Of a DNA stretch of 64,000 bases, positions 10,601-20,868 are shown piece after piece. This DNA is from Penium margaritaceum (Eukaryota > Streptophyta > Zygnematophyceae > Desmidiales > Peniaceae). The position numbers and the translations under genes were made by a program. Location: NCBI GenBank assembly GCA_023375785.1, contig SZWC01001551.1:121955-185954 (forward strand). Direction: 5' to 3'. Position 1 is the first letter of the stretch. Each line of letters opens with the position of its first letter. A model generated the notes under the pieces. It was not told the DNA's origin. It worked only from the letters and a program-made list of their open reading frames with translations, and made no database searches.

Positions 10601-11574
10601 CCTCCTTGGCCACGTTCATGTTGCCAAAGTAGCGTACACCAGCGTGGCTTTGCTGCTCCTGCTACTCCTACTGCTGACGCTGCTATGACTACTGCTACTG
10701 CTTTTGTAGAGACCGCTGCTTTCACTGGTGCTGCTCCTACTCCTTTGGGTCCCTCTTGAGCTTGATATACTCCTTTTTTTAGTGTCCCTCTTTCTGGCAG
10801 TAGTGGTATTTGCCTTTTTTCTTGCCTCTCTGCTACCCAGACTGCTGCTGTTACTGCTCGTTGTGTGCGCTTGTGGCCACAAAACTGCTTCACTCCTACC
10901 GCCATTGCGCTTTGTTACATTATGACGTAATTCCACCTATACCAAGTGTATATAGATGGAGTCAAGGTCAACAGTTGACTGGCACTCCAGCGTCTCTCGT
11001 ACTGCATTGTAGCTAGTTGGGAGTCTCCTCAGCAAGAAGAGGATGAAGTATGGTACAGATTGCCGGTCGCTCTCAGCAGTTTCGCCAGCTCCTTTGTCCT
11101 GTCCATGAACACCTTCATCCCTTTACCACCCTTCATTTTCAGCGCCATTTTCTTCTCCTCCAAAAGCATGATGAATTCAAGATCCTTGGTCTTATACTTC
11201 TCGCTCAACGTATCCCACCTCTCCATTGTAGTAGCCTTGTTTCTCACATACTAAAGATGTGGGCTGGAGATGGTGTTGACAAACAACCTGTATGCCTGCC
11301 TGTCATTCATCCTCCACTCCTCATACGCCACTGGTATAGCTGCAGATGAACCTGCACTGGCTGTACCCTTTTGCGGTATCACCCCTGCCACCACGTATGC
11401 TACAGTGATATTTGTTGTTTGCGGATCTAGAGCTGACTCATCGCCGCTCACCACCTCCCATAAGCCCCTCTCCTCTAAAAGGAGATTGATACTGATCTTC
11501 CAAAATGTGAAGTTGGCGTATCCCTCGAGCCTCTTTAAAGGCTGGGCTACTCTCACAACGCCTACTGCTGCCAT
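10601..11574 (-). pseudogene. Copia element A: gag remnant
   Basis: The start codon is the complement of 11572-11574, in the family context AAAATGGCAGC. The N-terminus (GVVRVAQPLKRLEGYANFTF) matches all other copies. A stop follows the SSPHL motif (about 11250) and the frame resumes (MRNKATTMERWDTLSEKY). The zinc knuckle near 10760-10810 reads KYHYCQKEGHY, so the first Cys of the CCHC is Tyr, and a stop follows. Gag would form the particle and bind element RNA. Confidence 0.85.
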
Positions 11575-12220
11575 TTTGACCCTTGGTGATGCTCAATGTT
11601 GTCCTGGCATGGCCCTGTTATCCCTGATTCTACTACTGCTTCTGCCAGAAATCTTTCGGATAGATAATGGAATATAGATGCCAACAGACTAGGAATTTGG
11701 AAAACCCGAGTCTACCACTACAAAATTCAGCTGAAAACCTTTTGAATCGATCCATAAAATAGGGTCATCAACAGGGGATTTTGAAATATATGCCCTCTAG
11801 AAAACAAGGTATGCTTATACTCCTACTCTAGCTTAAATGAGCCAACTTGTAAATGAAATTTCTCCCAAACAAACAGATGGAATGTAAATATGTTTATACC
11901 AATGGAAAGCTTCAGAAAAATACTCCAATTCGCATGTAACACTTTTAAATTTGACAAAGAAACAAGAGAGTAATGGTCATTACAACGCGATTGTCTTATT
12001 CATAGAGAAGAGTGTAGCTCTTGCCGACCTCGTTTTGAGTATAACTCTCAATCCGACTGTTAGATCTTTGCAATCTTAAGCTCGTTAGAAAGATTGTCTT
12101 GCAAAATTGAAGATCCTATGGTCGATCGTCAAATTTGGTCAAGGTTTGACCCTAACCCGTCACTCTCATAGTGACAGCCTGTGCTGGCTAAAACTCGCAT
12201 AACTTGGCTATGATACCAAA
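11575..12220 (-). other. Copia element A: untranslated leader with primer-binding site
   Basis: This 646-bp region lies between the LTR edge and the gag start on the minus strand. It matches the leaders of all other copies. The complement of 12206-12218 is the primer-binding site TGGTATCATAGCC, one change from TGGTATCAGAGCC. No long frame is expected here; the open frames seen are incidental. Confidence 0.85.
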
Positions 12221-12492
12221 TATTGGATCTTGGGAAAGAGAGAGAGCCTTGGAGTAACGAGCATGTGGGATTGAAAGGGCATCAGTTGTGCTGAAGAATG
12301 GTTATTGAATCACTCAAAATGATGGAGTACATATAGAACTAGAACTTCGGCAAGTCAGCCCTCTCACAAGCGACACCTCTTAGCCATGGAGGCTAAGGGT
12401 CACACACTAATGTCCACGATATCACACAAGAGAGGAAATCAGCCTAGCAATCAGGATGACCAGTCACACACAACCTACAGAGCTAGAGAATG
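12221..12492 (-). repeat. Copia element A 5' LTR, part 1 (split by E1)
   Basis: The complement starts at the LTR end (CCAATA form of CCAACA) next to the primer-binding site and runs 272 bp until it is interrupted by element E1. It resumes at 20424 in perfect register, ending at 20868. Confidence 0.92.
12488..12492. other. 5-bp target-site duplication GAATG, left copy
   Basis: GAATG precedes the TGTTGG start of E1. The same GAATG follows the CCAACA end of E1 at 20424-20428. Five bases is the normal copia duplication length. In the second copy of the region the left side reads GAATT (59264-59268). Confidence 0.93.
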
Positions 12493-13457
12493 TGTTGGGA
12501 AAGAAGCCATCCGGCTCAATTTCAGGTCCACAGGAGCAAGTTCCAGGTAACATCCAGATGCCTGCTTCGATTGTCGATCCGTCTTCACCATTGGAAAGAT
12601 CAGCTGGCAAATTATATACGGTCCAAGTTTCAGGCCGATCCAACAGTCGGATTGGGAGATGTAAATTTTCGAAGTTTCGGGGGTCATGGACCGCCGATGT
12701 CTGGGTGGCCACGGGCGATGGCTCCATGCCTTAGCCTGAGAAAAGAAAAAAGGAAAAGAGGTCCAGGGTCAAGACCTGATGGGAGAAATATCCAAAAAGG
12801 TCCTTGATCTTAGGATTGCCTTGTCAGAGTGTGCTGACTAGGATAAAGGTACCTCTCCTTACTTTTTAGGTGAGGTGAGATCCTTGTGTGCTAGCCATGG
12901 ATACATGGCGATTCTCCATGNNNNNNNNNNNNNNNNNNNNNNNGATGGCTCCATGCCTTAGCCTGAGAAAAGAAAAAGGCAAGAGGTCCAGGGTCAAGAC
13001 CTGATGGGAGAAATATCCAAAAAGGTCCTTGATCTTAGGATTGCCTTGTCAGAGTGTGCTGACTAGGATAAAGGTACCTCTCCTTACTTTTTAGGTGAGG
13101 TGAGATCCTTGTGTGCTAGCCATGGAGACATGGCGATTCTCCATGGGTTTGTGGGTGATGTGACCACTAGGAGTGTACCATGAGAGCATTCTCTAGCTCT
13201 CTAGGTCGTGTGTGACTGGTCAGCCTGGTTGTTAGGCTGATTTCCTCCCTTGTGTGAGATTGTGGACTCTAGTGTGTGAGTCCTAGCCTCCATGGCTAAG
13301 TGGTGTGGCTTGTGAGAGGGCTGACTTGCCCAAGCTCTAGCTCTATATGTACTCCATCATTTTGAGTGATTGAACAGCCATTATTCAGCACAAGTGGTGC
13401 CCTTTCAGTCCCACATGCTCGCTGCTCCAAGACTCCCTCTCTCCTCCAGATCCAACA
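12493..13457 (+). repeat. E1 5' LTR, inflated by an assembly gap
   Basis: It starts TGTTGGG and ends GATCCAACA. A 23-N gap at 12921-12943 is followed by sequence repeating 12716-12920, so the real LTR should be near 735-740 bp, like the intact copy at 59269-60007. The LTR would carry the promoter and polyadenylation signal; I could not place a TATA box with confidence. Confidence 0.92.
12921..12943. other. 23-N assembly gap with duplicated flanks
   Basis: The sequence after the gap (from 12944) restarts at the same GATGGCTCCATGCC found near 12717, so about 205 bp appear twice. The second copy of the region has this segment once. Confidence 0.95.
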
Positions 13458-14030
13458 TTTGGTATCAGAGCCAGATTCTGCCGGATTCAGCCAGCACAGG
13501 CCATCACTTTGAGAGTGACGGGTTAGAGTCAAACCTTGACCAAATTTGACGATCAACCACTTGATCTTCAAGTTCGTGAGACAAGCATTCTAACGAGCCC
13601 AACATCGCGATAATACAACGGTCGGATTGAGAGTTATGTTCAAAACGATATTGGCCAGGACTACACTCTTCTCTATAAGTAAGACTGTCGCCTTGTGATG
13701 ACCATAACTCTCTTGTTTCTTTATCAAATTTAAAAAGTGGCACATGCGAATTGTATTATTTTTCCTAAGATTTCTATTGGTGCAAAAATATTTACATTCC
13801 GTCGATTCGTTTGGGAGAAAAGCCGTTTACAAGCTGGCTGGTCTGAGTTGGAGTAGGAGCAGAAGCACACCCTGTTTTCAAGAGGGGATATCTTTCCAAA
13901 TCCCCTGTTGATGACCCTGTTTTATGGGTCGATCTGAAAGGATTTGAGCTGAATTTTCTAGTGGTAGGCTCAGTTTTTCCAAATTCCCTTTCTGCTGGCA
14001 TCTACAGTCCAGTTTCTGTCAGACAGATTT
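13458..14030 (+). other. E1 leader, first copy, with primer-binding site
   Basis: The primer-binding site TGGTATCAGAGCC is at 13460-13472, two bases after the LTR end. The leader continues to CAGACAGATTT and then jumps at 14031 back into LTR sequence instead of reaching gag. The normal leader continues TCTGGCAG at this point, and the LTR entry reads TCTGGGTGG, so the junction shares TCTGG. Confidence 0.9.
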
Positions 14031-14563
14031 GTCTGGGTGGCCATGGGCGATGGCTCCATGCCTTAGCTTGAGAAAAGAAAAAAGGCAAGATGTCCAAGAT
14101 CAAGACCTGATGGGAGAAATATCCAAAAAGGTCCTTGGTCTTAGGATTGCCTTGTCAGAGTGTGCTGACTAGGATAAAGGTACCTCTCCTTACTTTTTAG
14201 GTGAGGTGAGATCCTTGTGTGCTAGCCATGGAGACATGGCGATTCTCCATGGGTTTGTGGGTGATGTGACCACTAGGAGTGTGCCATGAGAGCATTCTCT
14301 AGCTCTGTAGGTTGTGTGTGACTGGTCAGCCTGATTGTTAGGCTGATTTCCTCCCTTGTGTGAGATTGTGGACTCTAGTGTGTGAGTCTTAGCCTCCATG
14401 GCTAAGTGGTGTGGCTTGTGAGAGGGCTGACTTGCCCAAGCTCTAGCTCTATATGTACTCCATCATTTTGAGTGATTGAACAGCCATTATTCAGCACAAG
14501 TGGTGCCCTTTCAGTCCCACATGCTCGCTGCTCCAAGACTCCCTCTCTCCTCCAGATCCAACA
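14031..14563 (+). repeat. E1 second, 5'-truncated LTR copy
   Basis: This is about 533 bp of the 3' portion of the LTR, from GTCTGGGTGG to CCAACA. It lies between two leader copies and is also present at 60583-61112 in E1'. It makes a direct tandem duplication of partial LTR plus leader upstream of gag. Confidence 0.92.
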
Positions 14564-15210
14564 TTTGGTATCAGAGCCAGATTCTGCCGGATTCAGCCAG
14601 CACAGGCCGTCACTTTGAGTCTGACGGGTTAGTGTCGAAACTTAACAAAATTTGACGATCCACCACTGGATCTTCACGTTCGTGAGACAAGCCTTCTAAC
14701 GAGTCCAACATCGTGACAATCCAACGGTCGGATTGAGAGTTATGTTCAAAACGAGGTCGGCCAAGGCTACACTCTTCTCTATGACTAAGACTGTCGCCTT
14801 GTGATGACCATAACTCTCTTGTTTCTTTGTCAAATTTAAAAAGTGGCACATGCGAATTGTAGTATTTTTCATAAGCTTTGTGTTGATGCAAAAATATTTG
14901 CATTCCGTTGATTCGTTTGGGAGAAAAGCCGTTTACAAGCTGGCTGGTCTGAGTTGGAGTAGGAGCAGAAGCACACCCTGTTTTCAAGAGGGCATATCTT
15001 TCAAAATCCCCTGTTGATGACCCTGTTTTATGGGTCGATCTGAAAGGACTTGAGCTGAATTTTCTAGTGGTGGGCTCCGTTTTTCCAAATTCCCTGTCTG
15101 CTGGCATCTACAGTCCATTTTCTGTCAGACAGATTTCTGGCAGAAGCAACAGTAGAAGCAGGGGTAGCGCCGCCATCCAAGGGCAGCGCTAAGCATAACC
15201 AAGGCTCAAA
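14564..15210 (+). other. E1 leader, second copy, with second primer-binding site
   Basis: TGGTATCAGAGCC recurs at 14566-14578. This leader continues through the TTTCTGGCAGAAGC segment to the gag start at 15211. Confidence 0.9.
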
Positions 15211-16150
15211 ATGGCAGCAGCTGGCGTTGTCACAGCAGCCGAGCCCTTGGAGAAGCTGGAAGGACGCGCCAACTTCGCGTTTAGGAAGATCCGTACCCGC
15301 CTCCTTTTGGAGGAGAGGGGCGTGTGGGAGGTGGTGAGCGACGACGAGCGCGCTCCGCCTCCACAGACAAAAGGCATCACCACAGCTGAGGTGATGGCGG
15401 GGAAGACGCCGCACAAAGGTGCAGCAGATGCAAGTTCATCTACAACTGTAGCGGCGGCATATGAGGAGTGGAAGAAGAAGGACAGGCAGGTCTACAGGTT
15501 GCTTGTCAACACCATCTCCAACCCGCATCTTCAGTACGTGAGTGACAAGGCTACTGCAAAGGAGGGGTGGGACACGTTGTGCAATAATTATGAGAGCAAG
15601 GATCCTGCATTCATGCTTTTGGAGGAAAAGACGATGGCGCTGAAAATGCAGGGTGGTGAAGGGATGGAGGCATACCTCGACAGGGCAAAGGAGCTGGCAA
15701 AGTAGCTGAGAGCGGCCGGCAATCCTGTGGAAGAGACGCGCTTCATCCTCCTCTTGCTGAGGGGACTCCCAACCAGCTACGATACGGTGCGAGAGACGCT
15801 GGAGTGCCAGCCAACTCTCGACCTCGACTTCATCTGCACACACCTGGTGCAGGTGGAATTGCGTCGCAATGCAGCAAAGCGCAATGGCCGCGGCAGTAGT
15901 GAAGCAGCTTTTGTGGCCACGAGCTCTCGCAACCAGCAGCAGCAGCAGTAGTCTGGGCAGCAGAGAGGCAGAAAGAAAGGGAAATGCCACAACTGCCAGA
16001 AAGAGGGACACTACAAAAAGGAGTGTTTCAAGCTCAAGAGGGACCAGAAGGAGCAGCAGTAGCAGCAGTCATGGCAGCAACGACAGCGTCAGCAGCAGCA
16101 GCAGCAGCCACAGCAGCGTCAGCAGCAGCAGCAGCAGCAGCAAAACCAGA
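15211..16150 (+). pseudogene. E1 gag (nucleocapsid region with CCHC knuckle)
   Basis: The frame starts at the ATG in AAAATGGCAGCAGC shared by all copies. It encodes the copia Gag (residues 1-165: LEGRANFAFRKIRTRLLLEE to YLDRAKELAK), stops at a TAG at 15703 where E1' has CAG, continues (EETRFILLLLRGLPTSYDTV), and stops again at TAG 15949. The zinc knuckle at 15985-16026 is complete: C-X2-C-X4-H-X4-C (CHNCQKEGHYKKEC). A CAG-rich stretch encoding poly-Gln follows (16051-16145) with a third TAG at 16060. Gag, protease and integrase share one frame, so the original was a single polyprotein. Confidence 0.92.
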
Positions 16151-16975
16151 CTGGTGTGCGCCACTTTGGCAACATGAATGTGGCCAAGGAGGTGCGCGAC
16201 CGTCTCTTCATGGCGAAGTCTGACATGTCACAGGTGGAGAAGGCGGATCTCGCATGGTACAAGGACTCAGGGTGTACACAGAGCCTCACACATCACAAGG
16301 AGTGGTTTACACAGCTGTTGTCCATCCCTCCCCGTCCTATCGCTATGGGTGATGATCGGGTGGTGTATGCTGAGGGGATTGGGATTGTAGAGATGTGGTT
16401 GGAGACCCCACGTGGCATTGAAGTGGGAGTGTTCCATGGCATGCTGTATGTACCTGGTGCTGCATTCTACCTCCTCTCAGTCTCCTCTCTTACAAACACA
16501 GGACTGCGCGTCAACTTTGATGATGACTATGGCTATATCCTCAACAAGGATGCAGGAGAGGAGTTGGCCAGGTCAGTGAAGGAGGGCGACATGTACCGCC
16601 TGATGGGGGCGACCAGGATCCCGCGTGAGCAGAGTCTTGCAGCAGTGGTGCAGGCGACAGATGGCGAGATCTGGCATGCGCGATACGGCCACATCGGCAT
16701 GCGCGCCTTGCAACATCTTGAAGCAAAGCAGATGGTACGTGACTTGCCTACCATCTCCTACTTTGAGCAGCAGTTGTGCATCGGCTGTTTGGAGGGGAAG
16801 CAGCACTGGGAGGCGTTCTCTGGAGCAGGGGAGCGTGCGAAGGAGGTGTTGGAGCTGGTCCACACGGACTTGTGCGGACCGATGCAGACCCAGAGTTTTG
16901 GAGGCTCTAGGTATTTCCTGACCTTCATTGATGATTTCAGCCGTTATACTGCTGTGTACTTCCTTCCTTCCTTCC
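16151..16975 (+). pseudogene. E1 protease and integrase N-terminal half
   Basis: This continues the gag frame. The protease active site is D-S-G in AWYKDSGCTQSLTHHK (about 16250-16295). The GAG-pre-integrase HHCC zinc site follows: H-X3-H in WHARYGHIG, then C-X2-C in CIGCLEGKQH. The integrase core begins with the first catalytic Asp in HTDLCGPM and the second in IDDFSRYTA. The frame is broken at 16961-16975, where TTCC is repeated once more than in other copies (4-nt gain). Confidence 0.92.
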
Positions 16976-17723
16976 AAGGACCAGTGCTTTGATAGGTTCA
17001 AGGAGTTCAAGGCCATGGTGGAGAACCAGACTGGCAAGAAGATCAAGACGCTGCGCAGCGATCGCGGTGGAAAGTACCTGAGCAAGGAGTTCCAGGACTA
17101 CCTCGCAGCAGCTGGCATCAAGGCGCAGCGTACCGTGCCGTACTCGCCGCAATAGAACGGTGTAGCAGAAAGCCAACCGTACCATTGTGGAGTCAGCGCG
17201 CTCCATGTTGCACACGGCTCGGCTGACCTACGACTTCTGGGCTGAAGCCGTAAGCACTACGGTCTACATGAAGAATTGCAGTCCAACTAAGGCGTTGGAG
17301 CAGATGACGCCGTACGAGGCGTGGTTCGGTAAGAAACCGAGTATGGGTCATCTCTGAGCATTTGGCAGCCTGGCGCACATGCACGTGCCCGAGGAGAAGC
17401 AGCAGAAATGGGACGCAAAGAGTGCGCAGAGGCTGATGATTGGCTACGACGTGGCAAACAAAGCCTATTGCCTCTACGAGAGGGATACAGGCCACGTCAT
17501 CATCTCCAGGGATGTCGTCTTCAATGAGAGCAACGTCATCGGCACCAACATCATCTGTGAAGAGGCAGCAGAACCAGTAGCTGACGAGACAGTGGAAGCA
17601 GAAATCCTTCCTGACCCAGTCTCTCCCGATCCTTCCTCCACCATGACAGTGGAAGAACCACTCTACTCTCCCATGTCAGATGTAGCAGATAAAGTAGCCT
17701 CATCGGCAGAAGCAGAGGAGTGA
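16976..17723 (+). pseudogene. E1 integrase C-terminal half and hinge
   Basis: In the shifted frame this reads KDQCFDRFKEFKAMVENQTG, then LRSDRGGKYLSKEF, followed by a TAG replacing Gln in the PQQNGVAE motif that carries the catalytic Glu (17153). A 2-nt loss near 17168 shifts the frame again. TPYEAWFGKKPS, a CGA to TGA stop (17355), and the acidic, Ser/Thr-rich hinge (LPDPVSPDPSSTMTVEEPLY) follow, ending at TGA 17721. Integrase would insert the element; the hinge links it to RT. Confidence 0.88.
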
Positions 17724-18670
17724 GATGTAGCACCACCACCAGCAACAGTTGTGCCAGCAGCACCGCGCCTGGTGCACGCTTACGCTCCAGCACCAGGTCG
17801 AAGGTACCCTCTTAGGGTGCGTTACAAGCTTGGTGAGCGCGGCCATTTCTGGATGCTGCAGAAACCAGAACAAATGAACGTTGCAGTTGCAGTAGATTTA
17901 GATGAGCCAACGTCATACAAGGAGGCCATGGCTGCACCGGATGCAGCAGATTGGGCGCAAGCCGTACAGCAGGAGATACAGTCGCAGCTGGACAACGGCA
18001 CATGGGAGCTAACTGAGCGTCCACCTGGACTTAAGGTGATAAAGTGCAAGTGGGTGTTCAAGAAGAAGCGGGGAGCAGATGGTAACCTGGAAAAGTACAA
18101 GGCGAGGCTGGTCGCCAAGGGCTTCTCGCAGCAGGAGGGCATCGACTACACAGAAACTTTTGCCCCTATTGCAAAGTTTGCCTCTGTGCGCACGCTCCTC
18201 TCTTATGCAACAGCCGAGGATTTCGAGGTTCACCACATGGATGTCAAGATGGCATTCTTGAATGGTGACTTGGAGGAGGAGATATACATGGAGCAGTCGG
18301 AGGGGCTCGTCATGGATGGCCAGAAGTACCTGGTTTGCAAGCTGCAGAAGTCGCTGTACGGCCTCAAGCAAGCGTCGCGTGCTTGGAACCAGAAGTTGGA
18401 TGCGGCGTTGTAGTGCATGGGGTTTGAGCACAGCAAGTGTGACTTCAGTGTGTATCGCTGGCAGCATGAGCATGAGATCCTCATCATCATTGTCTATGTG
18501 GATGACATGCTCCTCCTTTCCAACAGCATGTCTGTACTGCAAGAGTTCAAGGAGGCCATGCAGGAGTGTTTCCAGATGTCTGATATCGGGGAGGCATCAT
18601 ACTTCCTCGGCATCCAGATCACACGTGACCGCAAATCATGCTCTCTCTCGCTATAGCAGAGTCGCTACAT
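17724..18670 (+). pseudogene. E1 reverse transcriptase
   Basis: Copia RT motifs are in order: WELTERPPGLKVIKCKWVFK, KARLVAKGFSQQEGIDYTET, FEVHHMDVKMAFLNGDLEEE (first catalytic Asp), LYGLKQASRAWNQKL, then the YVDDM box at 18495-18509 with the other two Asp. Two stops interrupt it: TAG at 18411 (Gln in other copies) and TAG at 18654. All catalytic residues are present between the stops. Confidence 0.92.
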
Positions 18671-19670
18671 CAAGGACGTCTTGCAGCGGTCTGGCATGGC
18701 AGAGGCCAAACCCATCGGCACGCCGTTGGAGACGCGGCAGTACCTTGTGAGCTTCAGTGGAGAAGCAGATGCAGCTGAGCGGCAGAAGTACCAGAGCGCC
18801 GTGGGCAGTCTTATGTACCTCATGGTGGCAACTAGGCCGGACCTCGCACAGGCCGTGAGCGCTGTGAGCCAGCACATGGCTAGTCCCGGACCGGAGCACC
18901 AGAAGGCAGTGAAGCGGATCTTCCGCTACCTTGCTGGAACCATCAACGTCGGCATCACCTACAACGGCAACGACAACAGCATCATCGGCTACACAGATGC
19001 AGATTGGGCTTCAAACCCTGAGACCCGCAAGTCCATCNGCCGTGGGCAGTCTTATGTACCTCATGGTGGCAACTAGGCCGGACCTCGCACAGGCCGTGAG
19101 CGCTGTGAGCCAGCACATGGCTAGTCCCGGACCGGAGCACCAGAAGGCAGTGAAGCGGATCTTCCGCTACCTTGCTGGAACCATCAACGTCGGCATCACC
19201 TACAACGGCAACGACAACAGCATCATCGGCTACACAGATGCAGATTGGGCTTCAAACCCTGAGACCCGCAAGTCCATCTCTGGACATGTGTTTCTCATGA
19301 ATGGAGGTGCCATCAACTGGTACAGCAAGCGACATGTGGTCATGGCCACCTCGAGTACATAAGCTGAGGAGCCAAGGAAACAGTTTGGCTCCAGCGTTTT
19401 ATGGCGGAGATGAGTGGGAGTGCAGCAGTTCGAGTTCATGTGCGCGTCGACAACCAGAGCGCAATCGCACTCACCAAGAATCCTGAGCACCATGTACGCA
19501 CCAAGCACATTGACATCGCATATCACTTCATCAGGCACATGGTGCAAGAGGGTGCTATCAAGCTGGAGTTTACTCCAACTTGCAGGCAGGTCGCTGATTT
19601 CTGCACCAAGCCAGTGACCCGTGAGAAGCATCAGTTCTGCATGAAGGCATGTGGACTCAGTCCACTCTGA
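18671..19670 (+). pseudogene. E1 RNase H, with an N-flanked duplicated segment
   Basis: RNase H reads YTDADWASNPETRKSISGHV, WYSKRHVVMATSS, DNQSAIALTKNPEHHVRTKH and DIAYHFIRHMVQEG, ending ACGLSPL-stop at 19670. A single N at 19038 separates two identical runs of about 240 bp (18797-19037 and 19039-19278), which looks like an unmerged contig overlap. A GAA to TAA stop lies at about 19361. Confidence 0.9.
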
Positions 19671-19671
19671 C

Positions 19672-19689
19672 TGCGGCAAAGTGGGAGAT
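19672..19689 (+). other. E1 polypurine tract
   Basis: CTGCGGCAAAGTGGGAGATT sits directly upstream of the 3' LTR TGTTGGG. The AAAGTGGGAGA run is the expected plus-strand priming site; the same tract, degraded, is at 23361-23373 in element C. Confidence 0.85.
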
Positions 19690-20423
19690 TGTTGGGAAAG
19701 GAGCCATCCGGCCCAGTTTCAGGTCCACAAGAGCAAGTTCCAGGAAATCTAGATGCCTGCTCCGATCGGCAATCCGTCTTCACCATCGGAAAGGTCAGCT
19801 GGCAAATTATCTACGGTCCAAGTTTCAGGCCGATCCAACAATCGGATTGGGAGATATGAATTTTCGAAGTTTCGGGGGTCATGGACTGCCGATGGGTGGC
19901 CATGGGCGATGGCTCCATGCCTTAGCCTGAGAAGAGAATAAAGGCAAGAGGTCCAGGGTCAAGACCTGATGGGAGAAATATCCAAAAAAGGTCATTGGTC
20001 TTAGGATTGCTTTGTCAGAGTGTGCTCACTAGGATAAAGATACCTCTCCTTACTTTTTAGGTGAGGTGTGATCCTTGTGTGCTAGCCATGGACACATGGC
20101 GATTCTCCATGGGTTTGTGGGTGATGTGACCACTGGGAGTGTGCCATGAGAGCGTTCTCTAGCTTTCTAGGTCATGTGTGACTGGCCAGCCTGATTGTTA
20201 GGCTGATTTCCTCCCTTGTGTGAGATTGTGGACTCTAGTTTGTGAGTCTTAGCCTCCATGGCTAAGTGGTGTGGCTTGTGAGAGGGCTGACTTACCCAAG
20301 CTCTAGTTCTATATGTACTCCATCATTTTCAGTGATTGAACAACCATTCTTCAGCACAAGTGATGCCCTTTCAGTCCAACATGCTCGCTGATCCAAGACT
20401 CCCTCTCTCATCCAGATCCAACA
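19690..20423 (+). repeat. E1 3' LTR
   Basis: 734 bp from TGTTGGG to CCAACA, followed by GAATG. It differs from the 5' LTR at about 16 of the first 157 positions by hand count. Confidence 0.95.
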
Positions 20424-20868
20424 GAATGCTCTCATGGCTTACTCCTAGTAATCACATCATCCAAAATCCCATGGAGAATCGCCATGTATCCATGACTAGA
20501 ACACAAAGATCTCACCTCACCTAAAATGTAAGGAGAGGTACCTTTATCCTAGTCAGTACACTCTTATAAGGTAATCCTAAGACGAAGGTTTTTTTTTTTG
20601 GATATTTCTCCTATCCGCTCTTGACCCTCGACCTCTTACCTTTTTATTTTCTCAAGCTAAGGCATGAAGCCATCCCCATTGGTCACTCGGACATCAGCGG
20701 TCCATATCTCCCGGTCCGATAGTAAGATTGGCTCAAAGCTTGGATCATAGGCAAATTGTAACCTGACCTTTCCAATGGTAAAATTAGATTGACAAGCATG
20801 CATCTGGCAGATTTGTGGAACTTGCTTGTCTGGACCTGAAACTGAGCCGGATGGCCCCTTTTCAAACA
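20424..20868 (-). repeat. Copia element A 5' LTR, part 2
   Basis: After E1 this resumes the minus-strand LTR at GAATGCTCTCATGG, exactly where part 1 stopped at 12492. It ends in CCTTTTCAAACA, the complement of the TGTTGGGAAAGG start. A T-rich run (20588-20600) replaces CCTTTTTGG in other copies. Confidence 0.93.

Larger units (their letters stand above)
12493..20423 (+). mobile_element. Copia element E1, complete but inactive, nested in the LTR of A
   Basis: This is the only element here with both LTRs and a matching target duplication. Order: 5' LTR, leader, extra partial LTR, second leader, gag, CCHC, Gln tract, protease, integrase, RT, RNase H, polypurine tract, 3' LTR. Protease-integrase-RT-RNase H order is diagnostic of Ty1/copia. 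It is dead: at least nine in-frame stops (six of them TAG at Gln positions) and two frameshifts (a CTTC duplication near 16965 and a 2-nt loss near 17168). By hand count the first 157 positions of its two LTRs differ at about 16 sites, so the insertion is old. Confidence 0.95.

Noticed and set aside
18797-19278. Real tandem duplication within the E1 RNase H
   Set aside because: The two runs look identical and are separated by a single N; best explained as an unmerged assembly overlap.
15211-19670. A reassigned code with UAG as glutamine
   Set aside because: TAG at Gln dominates, but TGA and TAA stops at other residues and frameshifts in the same genes show ordinary decay; kept only as an alternative.
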